64,000 nucleotides of DNA from Crotalaria pallida (GCA_037953625.1 CM075649.1:93935290-93999289); one strand, 5' to 3'; counted from the first letter of the stretch, positions 10,476 to 22,301 are shown. The notes: generated by a model not told the origin, from the sequence alone. Numbers and translations: made by a program.

Positions 10476-12225
10476 CTGAAAAATGTTAACAACACAGGGG
10501 AAGCATCACACAGAACTTAAAAAGAAAATTTCTAAGCAGATATATACGACACGCCAAAACTATTCAAGCCTATGCTAAGCTACACAATTCATGTTCTTCT
10601 TTCTTTTTTACCACCTGATTGTTTCCCAATTCTTATCCTTTCTAAATGTCTTTTCTTTTTCTTTTACATTTATCAATTGGCCACAGGGTCGCCACGACCA
10701 TCCTGCGACGATTGTTATTAATATTTATTAGGCCATAGGGTCACCACGACCATCCTGCGACGATTATTATTTATATTTATTAGGCCACAGGGTCACCACG
10801 ACCATCCTGTGACAATTATAATTTATATTTATTAGGCCACAGGGTCACCACGACCATCCTGTGACAATTATAATTTATATTTATGAGGCCACAGGGTCCC
10901 CACGACCATCCTGTGACAATTATAATTTATATTTATTAGGCCACAGGGTCACCACGACCATCCTGCGACGATTATTATTTATATTTATTAGGCCACAGGG
11001 TCACCACGACCATCCTGCGACGATTATTATTTATATTTATTAGGCCACAGGGTCACCACGACCATCTTGTGACAATTATAATTTATATTTATTAGGCCAC
11101 AGGGTCACCACGACCATCCTGTGACAATTATAATTTATATTTATTAGGCCACAGGGTCACCACGACCATCCTGTGACGATTATTATTTATATTTATTAGG
11201 CCACAGGGTCACCACGACCATCCTGTGACAATTATAATTTATATTTATTAGGCCACAGGGTCACCACGACCATCCTGCGACGATTATTATTTATATTTAT
11301 TAGGCCACAGGGTCACCACGACCATCCTGTGACAATTATAATTTATATTTATGAGGCCACAGGGTCACCACGACCATCCTGCGACAATTATCATTTATGT
11401 TTATTAAGCCACAGGGTCACCACGACCATCCTGTGCCGATTAACATTTAATTTCTTTCTCATTATTAATTCGTCTTAGTCTTTTCTCTTTACTTTTAGTT
11501 TCCTTAGCTCTCTTTAATTCTTTTAATTTCTTAACCCTTCTTTTATCTTCTTATATTTAAATGTTTCTCATTTTTAACTAGTTCTGCTTGATTACGCCAT
11601 ATACATTATATTTTAATTCTCGTTTCCTAGTTCTTATTTAATTCCCCGTACTCTTCCTTTGTTTATTTTTCCTACATCACTCATATTTAACAATACCTAG
11701 CTCATGCATTTAAACCAATTATATTATTTCTTTTTCCGTTAACTCTCTCTTTCTTATTTCCCGTTTATTTCCTTCCTCTAATGGCTAGTTACTCATTCAC
11801 TCCATTTATTTCTATTAACCTTATTTTATCCTAATTTAGTTCTCAACTCATTCCTACACTTTATTTATTTAATTCCGGCTCTCCATAATTAATCTCTAAT
11901 TTCTCCCTTTTCTCACTTACGCTACTCACTCGCTCTTATAATTCCGTTTACTTATTTCTTTACTGTCATTTGATCATTCCTAAATTTATTTCCCTATTTA
12001 CCATTTCTATTCCTTCGCCACACCCTACCGATCTAACTGATTAGTTATTACGTTACCTATCTTTTATTCATCACTATTTGGTTTCCCTATTTACTCCATC
12101 TATCTTTCTTCGTTATCAGCGGATTTCTCTAAGGTTCCTTAACAATAAACATTTCCCCCGGTCCTAGCGATGGATATAACTACCCAGAAATACACCCCTT
12201 AAGGACTGGTAATGAAACCCCTTAC
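10476..12225 (-). other. Predicted LTR intron of G (1750 nt)
   Basis: GAG|GTAAGGGG on the minus strand at 12225 and TTTTTCAG|GTACG at 10476 match consensus splice sites. The minisatellite lies near the 3' end. A long T/C-rich, non-coding stretch fills 11450-12150. Confidence 0.5.
10678..11445. repeat. 52-bp minisatellite, about 15 units
   Basis: Each unit contains GGCCACAGGGTCACCACGAC and CATCCTGTGAC plus an AT-rich spacer. CACAGG pairs with CCTGTG, and GGTC with GACC inside it, so every unit can fold. Two subtypes, GCGACGATTATT and GTGACAATTATA, are interspersed. An open frame at 10861-11043 is only translated repeat. Confidence 0.95.
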
Positions 12226-12860
12226 CTCAATCGATGACAGTGAGAGGGGTAACCTTAGCCTGACGCTTTACTCCCCGGCTTACGCTCTAGCTTGGCTCCA
12301 ATTCGATCCTAAGCTTCCACGACCTTTGATTCCAAGCACGGCGGGGACAATCGATCCCGATCGCGGTGACGGTGTTGCACCTCGTTGTTTGCGAACGATC
12401 GCGGCCGGATCGAGGCCCAAGCTTAAAGCCTCGAAGTACCCAACACAAGCCCGGTGCGAATCACGATCGGTGTCGGCGTCGGTGAGATCCGGTGAGGAGA
12501 GAGAAAACCCTAGAGGAGAGAGAAACACAAAGGGAGGAGGAAGAGAGTAAGGGAACTCAATCAATAGGGAAAGGGAGAGGAAGAAGAGGTCATGGTGGTG
12601 GTGGTGGGTGGTGGCTCGTGGTGGTGGCTATGGTGTGGTGTGGTGGTGGAGGAAAAGGAGGAGAGAGAGAGAAAAGGAGGGAAAGAGACTAAGAGGGAGG
12701 AGAGAGAGAGGCGTCCATGGTGATGATGGTGGGCTTGGCGGTGGAGGCTGGTGGTGGATGGAGGTGGCTGGAGGGGTGCTTGGGGGCTGCTGGACGGAGG
12801 TGGGTGAAGGGAGAAGGTCTGGGGCGGAGAAATGAAGAGAGAAGGGGGTCTGGTGCGCAG

Positions 12861-12870
12861 CTCTTATAGA
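12861..12870 (-). promoter_or_regulatory. Probable TATA box of LTR G
   Basis: The minus strand reads TCTATAAGAG at the boundary between the GC-rich upstream repeats and the CT-rich leader. Confidence 0.55.
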
Positions 12871-13077
12871 GCTGGTGCGGATCAGATCCGCGTGCGCGCC
12901 TGAGCGCGGACGGGTCGCGCCTGAGCGCGGGGCACGCACCAGGCTGGTGCTGGTGCGGAAACGCGTGCGTCTGGTGCGGGGGATGGGAGACTCTGGCGCG
13001 CCATTTTCTGGTTGGTGCGCACGTTGCGCGTCAAGGGCGCGCCTGGGCGAGGCTGGTGCGCGCTTGGGCAAATTTTC

Positions 13078-13170
13078 CACGGGTTTGGTGCACCTGGTGC
13101 ACACCGGTGCGCCTGGGCGTGCACCGGTGCACCTGGGCGTGCACCGGTGCGCCTGGGCGTGCACCAGTGG
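13078..13170. repeat. 20-bp GC-rich tandem repeat in G
   Basis: About four copies of CACCGGTGCGCCTGGGCGTG, with GGTGCACC variants. The units contain the palindromes CACCGGTG and GGTGCACC and lie upstream of the G TATA box, matching the palindrome arrays of A and D. Confidence 0.85.
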
Positions 13171-16100
13171 TTCCCAACTTTGATTCGCCGTAACTTTTTC
13201 GTTACCCGTCGGATCGGGTCCAAATTTTTAGGCAAGCTTCTTCACCCCATAAACTTCATATCCAACGGTGGAATTTAATTTCTTAGCATCCTATAATAAA
13301 TTCCTAATTTTCTCTTTTCGGTCGATTTCTAACGTCGAAAACGCCGATTTAACTCCCGATCTCGCTTATATGACTTTGCCCAAAGCCATAAATGCCTTCT
13401 ATACAACTCCTAGGTCCTATAATCACCACTCACATATCTAACAAAATTCATTAAGCCACTTTTCCAATTTTTCCAAGGTTTTTTTTAATAATTATTTCAT
13501 TTAAATCAAAGTTTAGGATGTTACAAAACACATATCCAAGTTCAACTTATAAAATTTTTCAGACTATTCAGACATTCCAACCTTAGGTTTTCACCTGGAT
13601 TTGTCATCGAAATCAAAACAGTTTCGTGGCAGGTCTGTGACAAAAACACACTTATTAAAAATAGCAAACCAACTCTGAATTGCATGAAATTTGGTAATGA
13701 ACTCCCTCACGTATCCAAGATCATCTCATAAAAATTTCAAGTCATTTGGAGTTGTTTAAGTCAATCTTTTTCAATTAAAACTTCTCCCAATGCTGCAACT
13801 ATCACTACTTGGCTAAGAACGAATTGTATTTTTATAAAATAGTAAACCAACTCCAAATCACATGAAAATTTACTGAGGTTACGTCACACAACATGTTTAA
13901 GGTTCTACCATAAAAATTGCAAGCCATTTAGAGTAGTTTAGGTTCAAAAACTCTGTTTACGTTTAACCCGAAAAACTCGTTTTTCCGAAATTGTTTTCAC
14001 AAAGTTAATCCTTGTAAAAATAGTAAACTACTTCTAAAAATCATACTGAAATTCAAAGAACTTCCTAATGGCATAATGAAAACAGTAACCAAGTGTTAAA
14101 GCCATTGGACTAGTGCAAGTCTCTTTTATCCAAATCTCTTGCAACCTAAAAACATAAGTATTTCACAAACATCCTAACAAACAAAAAATACATTTAAAAT
14201 ATCAAATCAAACCCAAACCAATTCAAAATTTCCAGAATACCATCAAATAGTATTAGGAGCAACATACTAAAATTATGAGGCAATCCAATCAGTGAAACTA
14301 GCACGTACCAAGGCCTTCTACAAATAAAACAACAAGCTTAAAAAAAATTCACCAACATATCCTATATGATTGCTCATCAAATAGCCCATATTTGATCCTA
14401 ATCATGCTCTAAAAACATAATATCATGCAAATAATCATGAAATGCATCAAACATAGAAGAATCCCCCAAAGGTCGCAAAACAATTTCATGCATCACATTC
14501 AAATCAAAGAATCAAACAAATCAATTAGCAAACTACATTCCTTACATAACTCATCAATCGTTGTGCTTGCCAAATAAAAATCAAAACGACCACTTTTCCT
14601 TGCTCCAAACAATTCGGCCATAACACAAAATAAGATATCTTTATACAATTTTTCATACTTAGCAACAAGAACAAGATTCCACCTTTAAAACAAGCTTTGA
14701 AACTAAATCCAATCAAATTACCAATTATCGTACTTGAAATAAAAAAACTCGAAACAATCATTTCTCCACATAACTTGGCATAATTCCAAAACCAAACTTA
14801 TTAATCGTCATACTCGCAAAATAGAGTCAAAACGAATATTTTGGTTGCTTTAAACAATTCGGCCATAACAACAAAAATAGAGCACTACTATGCAATGTTT
14901 CATTCTTACTATTAAATATAAAAATCTAGCTTAATCAAATCCTTGAAATCAAACCAAATTAAAATATCAACATTTATGTAGGCAAATCAATTCTCTTTTG
15001 TAAATAACCAAAATGCTAACTTTCATAACATCTAACACTTTTTAGTTTAACAAAACCAAAAGTCCATGAAAACCAAATATAATGATTTGTCCTTAACACC
15101 CGAAAAGCTTACAACAAACTTATTAACATGCAAGAAAAAATCAAAGTTCCAATACATATTCTTTTTAATAAAAACCAAGAATCAAAGCTTAAAGCAATTT
15201 TTTTAGAGTCCTTTTCCATTTCCAATGGCCTATTCGGCCAAGTCCCCAAAGCAAAGGCAAATCACTTTTTAATTCAAAAACTCATTATTAGCAAATAATA
15301 ACTTCATGAAATTAGAGGTTTATACATGTCCAAACAGAAATACTCACGTGCATGAACAACATAAACTCATTTTCACAAAACACTAACTTTTGGCTCGGGT
15401 ACTTGTTCAAATCATGTTTGCAATGAAAGATTTCAACTTCTACCATTTAGAATATGAACATGCAACATATAAGGACTTGTCATTTGTGAAAGTTATGACT
15501 TTTTTGACAAAAATCCAATTTAAATCACTTTGTACAGAAACTAGACATAGATATTGATCACATGCAAATCCAAAAATCTAAACTTCAATCATAACCTACT
15601 TTTAAATAATCAAAATAGAATGGAATAAATTAAAATAGATGAGAGATCATTACCCCCACAAAGCAAAAATTGATAAAATGAGTTCCTCCTCCTCCTCCTA
15701 TTGGTTGCCTCGGTCCCCTTCTTCTTCCCCAATAGGGAGTTTTGATTTCTCTATTTCTCAATGGAAGGAGTAATAGTAATGAAGTGGGTCTTTGTTTTGT
15801 GGAATTGAAATGGGTAAAATAGGAAGTACCTTCACTGTTCTATATTCTCCTCATGAGGGAGAAGAAAATGAAATTATTGTTATGGAGGAGGGAGATGGGG
15901 CGTGTGGGAGGGAGTATATTTTATGGGCTATGTTGCTTTACTAGTCATAGAGGATAGAAAATGAAAAACCTTGGCATGAGGAGGAGAGAGCATATTGTGG
16001 GTTTTGGGATGAGGGAGTGTGTTGCTGTTTGTTTCTCTACTGCTAGGGAGAAGAAATGAAACTTATGTCTTGAAGAGGGTAGAAACGTGTTTAAGAAGGA

Positions 16101-16432
16101 GGAGTAGTTATCTTTTTTTTGTTACAAAGGAAAAATCAAGAGGCACCAATAAAATAAAGTAGAAAAAGAGAGAAATAAAAAGGGGATGCGGTTCTCACCT
16201 TAAAAATAGGGGTTTTTATTTGTTTTTAATTAAAATATCAATAGGGTAGTTAGGGTGGTAATAAAATGAGCATTGTAACTACTTGGGATTTATTTTTCAA
16301 AGACTTTTTCTTTTCCTTATTTATTCCCAAACCGTAAAAATAAGTATGCATGGGGAAAAATAAAAATTTCATTAAACTCTTATACGGTGTATTAAAGTCA
16401 TTCTCTAATAAATTACAAGACACTACAACGAT

Positions 16433-16433
16433 G

Positions 16434-16463
<30 letters not shown>
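16433..16463. repeat. (TA)n microsatellite
   Basis: About 15 uninterrupted TA units inside F. Shorter TA runs occur at 9222-9242, 10387-10411 and 32970-32989. Confidence 0.95.
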
Positions 16464-16467
<4 letters not shown>

Positions 16468-16897
16468 TCCTCAAAAATTAAAATCTTTCACAAACTATAA
16501 AAATTAAACTTTCACTATATATATAAAAATATAAAACTCTACACTTTTATACAAATCACTTTAATTGTAGCAACATTTTATCTTAACCTCAAATGCAAAC
16601 ATAATACCTTTGAAAATCACAACAACGAAATCAAATAAATCAATAAATAAATAAATCGAAATCCATTGCTAACGTAAATAAAATCAACTAGTCAACTTCA
16701 AACCCCAACAACTGAAATCTGACAACTTAACGTTTTAGTAACTCTTTTATAAATAAATTAATAATATTAAAATAAGAGTTCCTCATAAATCACAAAATTC
16801 GAATGAATCCATTTGTTTCTACCAAAAGGGAATATAATAATATTTTAAATCATGAAAATATAATTTTATCAATTATGAAAAATTGCGGGTATTACAG

Positions 16898-17500
16898 CTT
16901 CACCCCAAAACAATTGCGGAAGCTCTGCTTGTTAAAGCAAACATCTAAATCTTTCAACCAGAAATTTGTTCATATTTACAGCTATGCCATTCAGTTGAGA
17001 GCTCTTCGGAGGAGTCTTTTGATGCTTAATACTCTGCTCTCTGCAATATGCATCAAACGATCCTGGGTAGTCACCTCCATTATATGTGCGAATACACTTC
17101 AACTTCTTCCCATTTTCTCTCTCAACTAATGCTTGAAATTGCTTAAAAACCTTCTTTAGTCTTCAAAGCAAAAACCCATATATTTCTTGAATGAAATCAT
17201 CGATAAAAGTCAAAAATTATAAACTGCCCGCAAGAGATCGAGTCTCCATAGGACCACACAATTAAAATGCACCAAATAAAGAATTTGTGATTTTTTGGTA
17301 GATGGCGGACTCTTGAAGGAAACTATGTTTTGCTTCATAGCAAGACAATTAACACAATTACCCACATGAGGATTCTTCACATCAGACAACATGTTCCTTT
17401 TGCCTAACTCAATCATGCATTTTTCACTCATGTGAAACAACCTTTTATGTCATAACTCAATACCTTCAGCTGACTCTACGACATGGACAACATCTTTGGC
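16898..17500 (-). pseudogene. Ty1/copia integrase fragment of element J
   Basis: Integrase inserts the cDNA into host DNA. On the minus strand from about 17500 a GAG-pre-integrase segment is readable (LFHMSEKCMIELGKRN, then CVNCLAMKQ), followed by DFIQEIYGF, CIRTYNGGDY, SSQLNGIA and finally a frame ending FWGEA, where F interrupts it. The order is that of copia polyproteins. Damage seen directly: a stop in place of the Trp of the LWH motif (near 17460), Tyr where the second catalytic Asp of the DDE triad is expected (TYNGG), at least one more stop, and loss of everything downstream. RT and RNase H would lie left of F, outside the window. Non-functional. Confidence 0.85.
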
Positions 17501-17616
17501 TACTCTTGCTTGTGTCAAATAAAGTGAAGAATACTAAGTACCTCTTGCAAAAACCATTAAACCTCTGGTGAGCTTCCAAGCATTCCTCGTTAACAAGCTA
17601 TCATAACCTTATCACA

Positions 17617-17988
17617 CTATTTAGCCACTAAAAGTAAATTCAAATGAATATATGGAACATGCTTAACACCCTTAAGAGTAAATTTGGAACCATTATTGGA
17701 CATCTCCAAACTAACGTCTCCAATGCCATTACACTTTAACACACCTTCATGAGCCAATTTCACATCACCAAAATCACCAGGAGTATAAGAGCAAAAAATA
17801 TTACTCCTAGATGTAGCATGAACTGAAGCAACACTATCAACAACCCAGCTGGAACTATTATCAACAATATTAACAGCATCATAGTCCTCAACAATAATTA
17901 AATCATTGTATGCCAAATTAGTATTGTCATCATCAAAGTCATCTTCTTTCTTCTTACCTTTATCTTTGTCTCTGTTCTCCTTTTTCAT
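17617..17988 (-). pseudogene. Ty1/copia protease region of element J
   Basis: An open frame of 123 codons continues the J polyprotein. It begins just after the gag zinc knuckle with a lysine/aspartate-rich linker. It carries the protease signature as WVVDSVASVHAT: the catalytic Asp is present, but the following DSG glycine is valine. VPYIHLNLLLVAK is the usual end of the copia protease region. The protease cleaves the polyprotein inside the particle. With the active-site change and the broken flanking frames it is taken as inactive. Confidence 0.85.
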
Positions 17989-18661
17989 CTGCCAAAAAAA
18001 CTTCCGAATATGCCCTTTCTTACCACAGAAGTTGCATTCAAAAGTTTTAAACTTGTTTCAAGACTTACTTCTGCTTTGGTCTTATCGCTAAAACCACGAT
18101 TCTTGCTTCTATCAATAGACTCATAAAACAAAACCTTTGAATGTGAAGAGGAACCCCGCGATTTTATTTTCATCTCTTCGTTCAAAACACTGCTCTTAAC
18201 AAGTTCCATTGACAACACACCATCAGGAGTTGAATTGGACAATGAGGTTCTAAAAGTTTCCCACGAATCAGGCAAGGAACCAAGAAGTAATAGCCCCTAA
18301 ATTTCTTCATCAAATTTAATCTCCATAGCAGAAAGCTGATTAACAATTCCTTGGAAAGCATTCAAATGATCTGCCAACGCATATCCATCTTGATAGTTCA
18401 AGACTAACATCTACTTTATCAAGAACATCTTCATCTTGTTATTACCAGTCTTCTTAGCATATAACTGCTCAAGCTTGTTCCACAAGGTTTGAGCATGTAT
18501 CTCCTCACCAATGTGGTTCAACACATTGTCATCAACCCATTGTCGTATATACCCACACACTTGTCTGTGCAAAAGAGCCCAATCATCAACTATTTTATCA
18601 TTAGGCTTCTTAGAACCAAAATGGGTTGGTGAAAATTCTTCACATAAAGCAGATCTTCCAT
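17985..18661 (-). pseudogene. Ty1/copia gag of element J, broken
   Basis: The capsid-type gag starts at an ATG at 18661, about 80 bp downstream of the PBS. Readable parts are HRQVCGYIRQWVDDNVLNHI, LWNKLEQLYAKKTGNNKM, LPDSWETFRTSLSNS and a zinc knuckle beginning CNFCGKKGHIRK, typical of the copia UBN2-type gag. Damage: a frame change in an A/T run near 18618-18621, stops at 18411-18413 and 18297-18299, and Phe where the last Cys of the CCHC knuckle should be. The most intact stretch is 17985-18275 (96 codons). Confidence 0.85.
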
Positions 18662-18743
18662 CTTACTTTTCCTGAGAGCATAATTCAAACCATTTTAGTT
18701 TACCATTCTACTTGTATTGACTTCGATTATACAAGAAAAAAAA

Positions 18744-18755
18744 GCTCTGATACCA
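18744..18755 (-). promoter_or_regulatory. J primer-binding site (initiator Met-tRNA)
   Basis: The minus strand reads TGGTATCAGAGC. It is separated by two bases from TGTTG, the first five bases of J's LTR, which are also the left target duplication of E. Confidence 0.85.
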
Positions 18756-19910
18756 GTTGTTGTGTAACATCCCTAATTTTAATCCCTAGTATAATTATAA
18801 GTTTTATCGAATTAAATAATTATTTCTTGAAATCAATCAATTAAGTGCTGGGTATTTTCATAAAATACATTATGTTAATTACGAAAGTACCTTTAATTGC
18901 ATTTTTAAAATAAATTCATTTAGAAAAATAACCCTATTTGAATAATATACTTTCTATTCTTTACTTTGATTTTTTTACAAAGATACAATATTAAATAAAT
19001 TTTTGTTATTTCCTAGTATCTAACTAATATTTTACTTAATAGTTTTCCTAAATGAAACTATGTGATGCTAAATTTTTATTATTAATATTTTTGGGGAACG
19101 AATAAATAAATGAATGAAAGTATATGTAAAAAAAAAAAGAGATGTGCGTGTGTGCTAGCTGGTGTGCGTGTGTGTGTTTAGCCAGAAAGAGGAAGAAGTG
19201 TGTATGAAGAGAAGGAACCCTAGGTTCCTCCTTGCCCCTTGAGCTGCCACCCTCCTCCTCAATCTCTCTCCCTCCCCCGTGTTCTCTTTTCCTCCTCCCT
19301 CAAATTGATGAGCCGCCCGGCGCTACTACCTTTGCAGCTCTCTCCTCCTTCTCGCATCACGTCTTTCCCTCTTCTCCGTCGAACTCTCTCTCCCTTCCTT
19401 TGAACCGTTGCACCGCCGCTCTCACCGCTACAACCCACGAGGCACCGCCGTTCTCCCTCACCCTTGCCTTCACTGTCACGCGCGTTCCCTCTCTCCTTTC
19501 TCTTCACAGTCGCGCGAATCAACCGGGACCATGGAGAAGACAACTGCGCCGTCGCCTCCCTCCAGTCACGGATCCGCCGTTTGCTGCTGCTGTTGGACCG
19601 CCGCCGCTGCTTCCTGGACCAAGAAGCCCCTGTTCAGGACACTCCCTCTTCCTTCGTTGCTGGTTGTTGTTCGCTGCCACTGTGGGAGCACCACCACCGC
19701 TCGCGATCCGCCGCCGCTATCGCCGAAACCGGATTCATCTCCCTCGGTCACTCCTAAGCTTATTGTTGGTGCTTCTGAGCTCAAAGCTTGTCCTCCCTCC
19801 TTCCTTTGCTCAGATTCGTGCCGTTATCGTCACCGACGCCGGTCGGGAATGCCGGGGCTGTGAAGCGGTGAACCGATCTTGCCTCTATTGCTTCAAAACC
19901 ATATTTGAGG

Positions 19911-21929
19911 GTAAATCCCTAACACTTTTCTAATTGCTCTATGTTATGTTTTAATTTTTATATTAATACTAATTTTAATATTATTGTTAATAATTATTTA
20001 GTATTAAACTGTTTTGGAAATTAAATTTGAAATTATAGTTTATATTGATTTTAATTATATTGTTATTAATAATGATTTCTTATTAGTACGTTGATTTATG
20101 TTAGGGCAGAATTAACTGTTATGTCGAACGATTAATTTTAAATGTACTTTTGTCAAATGTGTGGGTTCCTAATTAAGTGAGTTGTCGCTTAGGTTGGCTG
20201 AGTTGTCCCTGAGCTAAACGATACCTCAGTTAATTAGGAAACTGATATAATCGACATAATGTTAATTCGAGTTAGGACGTTGAACATTAATTTCAAACTG
20301 AAGGGAAGTGGAACTGTTTCAATGTTATAATTATGAATTGGACTTATTTTTTAATCAAAAACACTTTCTTTTAGTCTGGAATTAATAGTGTCAAATGATA
20401 ATCTTTGATTTTGTGGTTTCAAAAACCAAAACTAATTAACTTTAATGAATTTTCGGTGAGTATGTAAGTTTCGGATGTTAGCGTATATTTTTTTAAGAGA
20501 AGTTATACTAGTTAATAAAAAGGGCATGATCTTGCTTTTATGAGCTTGAGTCCAATAATTTTATGGTTTGGGAAACATGTTTAAGATGCAATAATTTAAA
20601 ACCAAAAATGCAATAAGTTAACTTATTTTGTTTTATGATTTTGAATCAAACCCAATACTTGTCAATTTTCGAAATGTCGAAGTTAATTGTTTTGATTTCC
20701 ACTACTAAATTTCTCGAAAGTAAATTTCTAAAGTGTTTGTTCTAAGGAATCTTGGATGGTTTAATTGATGAGTTGGGTCGGTTTGGCGTATTAAATTTGA
20801 TTGTTTGATTTATATAATATGGCTAGACGACGAAGAAGCTCTAGAACCTGTCACTGCGCGTAGGCAATGGACCCTGGTATGATCGGACGTTATCGTGCAA
20901 AATGGAAGTGTCTAAGGAAAAGCAAGGTAAGGAGTGGGTATTAGTGAGTATTACCGTACTCTGGGGATTAGTTTACGATATGCATATAATGGGTGCTAAG
21001 TATTAATTGTTAGTTAGTATATTGCACCATAGGGTAGTTAGTAACTAGAGCTTATGACATAGGGGAAATAATTAGATGATGATATGCTTGATGATATGAT
21101 TCATTTTTAATATTTGGTATATAAGCTTGTGACTTGATGATGTTTATAATTTAAGTGCTTATTTTGCTAAATGATTGAGATATGATTTTATTTAAAAACC
21201 AAGGCAAAGAATGGAAATCAAATATGAATTGAATGATAAAGTAATGTGCAGTGAATTGAGTATCGGTGCATTGAAAGACTAGGTGCCCCTACCGGGTGTA
21301 CCAAATTCCCAAGGGCCAAGTGCTCACCAGGCTAAATTCACATTAGGTCCAAATGCCCTGTTAGGCGTCAATGCACCAAGACTTAATTCACTGCCGAAAT
21401 AAATGATATAAAATGTGTTGAGAATGTGAAAAAGTGAATGAATTCAAATAATTGAAATGTAAAATGATATGTGGAAATTGTGAATAGCATAGCTTGACAG
21501 GGTGAAGCCTTTTGGGTGAGAAAGTCCTGGTTGAGCGAGAGACCCTTGGGTGTGCCAAATGCCTGGCAGGAGCATTAAATTCCTAGTGATGCAAACCGGT
21601 TGTAACCGGGAGTGTTGTCCAGACGTGGTAAGACGTGATCGCGCATTGGGTGCGAACGCAGTAAAGTCGTGACTGGAACACACTGAAAGTGAAACATGGA
21701 TATGAAGTATGAATAGAGATTAAAAGACTTTATGAAATAATGGATAAGAATGAAGAGAATAAATTGACTTGAGAAACCAATGGATACTTGATAATGAATT
21801 GTGATATGATGAGTCTTATTATATTGTGATCGAATTTTTAAATGTGTTTGGCTTGGTATAGCATTATGTCGTAATTGGAAACTGCTTCCCCATTTTATGT
21901 GTAATGCTCCCTCCTTACTATTTCCACAG
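19911..21929 (+). other. Predicted LTR intron of E (2019 nt)
   Basis: GAGG|GTAAAT and TTTCCACAG|GTACTGAG are conserved in the right LTR (26339-28360, 2022 nt). The stretch is AT-rich and non-coding. It holds the long hairpin 20166-20240 and the inverted pair GGTGCATTGA / TCAATGCACC (21265-21274 and 21368-21377). Confidence 0.55.
20166..20240. other. Long imperfect hairpin in the E LTR
   Basis: The arms at 20166-20193 and 20213-20240 pair over about 28 bp with few mismatches, starting with TTCCTAATTAA opposite TTAATTAGGAA. The right LTR keeps it at about 26595-26669. Confidence 0.75.
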
Positions 21930-22289
21930 GTACTGAGGTTTGAGCTTGCAATACTATTGGCCGAGCAGGACTACACTCCACCCCGTGTAGTGTTGTAAAA
22001 TTAATTAGAAGAGAGAGTTGTTTATTATGTTAAAATTTAGTCTTCTTTTAGTTTGTTATATTTCATTCGTGCAAGCCCTGAATATGTTTTATTTGATTAG
22101 CATGGCATGAAAATTAAACTAGTATGTGTATAAATATTTTCTAAACTGTACTGGTTTGACAGGTGAAAAATCTAAATTCTTTGGAAATCCGAAAAACAGA
22201 GGAAACTCTGCCGGATTTTTATCGAAATTTTCAAGTCCATATTTTTATAAAACTCAATTTAATTAAATATTTATGATAGTGTTACATTT

Positions 22290-22301
22290 TGGTATCAGTG
22301 C
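22290..22301 (+). promoter_or_regulatory. E primer-binding site, one base altered
   Basis: Reads TGGTATCAGTGC; the other elements have TGGTATCAGAGC. It begins three bases after the 5' LTR. Confidence 0.85.

Larger units (their letters stand above)
9983..13525 (-). mobile_element. Element G: solo LTR with intact target duplication
   Basis: It runs from TGTAACACTC to GATGTTACA, 3543 bp, flanked by AAACA on both sides (9978-9982 and 13526-13530). No PBS, PPT or interior exists, so the element was reduced by recombination between its LTRs. On the minus strand it has palindromic GC-rich repeats, TATA (12861-12870), a CT-rich leader, GAG|GTAAG at 12225, a minisatellite-bearing intron, CAG|GTACG at 10476, a hairpin, and the CTGGACTGACAGG end block shared with A and B. 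Open frames in its GC-rich half (12212-13278) overlap on both strands and have no recognisable domain. Confidence 0.9.
9268..16897 (-). mobile_element. Element F: partial LTR of the C family
   Basis: The visible parts are 9268-9982 and 13526-16897, interrupted by solo LTR G. The right end, reading TGTAATACCCGCAA on the minus strand, is a clear LTR terminus abutting J's integrase. Blocks such as ATCTCATAAAAATTTCA and CCGAAAAACTCGTTTT match C's LTR (41120-41300, 63490-63760). The left side is cut by H, so the other terminus is outside the window. No coding sequence; repeated AT-rich blocks of roughly 150-190 bp lie around 13650-14050. Confidence 0.7.
18763..22286 (+). repeat. E left (5') LTR
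   Basis: TGTAACATCC to GTGTTACA, 3524 bp. A CT/GC-rich leader at about 19200-19910 ends at GAGG|GTAAAT, then an intron-like stretch to CACAG|GTACTGAG at 21929, a hairpin at 21973-21992, and a terminal block with GACAGGTG and CCGAAAAACAGAGGAAACTC. The 233-codon frame at 19232-19933 runs through the splice site, is open in other frames too, and carries no domain; I read it as base-composition open frame. Confidence 0.9.

Noticed and set aside
10678..11445. Regular repeat array considered as a CRISPR array
   Set aside because: Plant context, no unique spacers, the whole 52-bp unit is repeated, and it lies in a solo LTR. It is a minisatellite.
12628..13164. 178-codon minus frame and overlapping frames in G
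   Set aside because: Translated GC-rich tandem repeat and CT-rich leader; proline/alanine/arginine-rich with no domain, and overlapped by frames on the other strand.
19232..19933. 233-codon open frame in the E LTR, repeated near 25828-26361
   Set aside because: It is in a GC/CT-rich leader that is open in several frames on both strands. A 2-bp indel between the LTRs shifts the upstream half, it runs through the predicted splice site, and no domain is recognisable.
20166..20240. 75-nt stem-loop considered as a tRNA gene
   Set aside because: A single long stem without cloverleaf arms, no A/B box pair, and it lies within an LTR.
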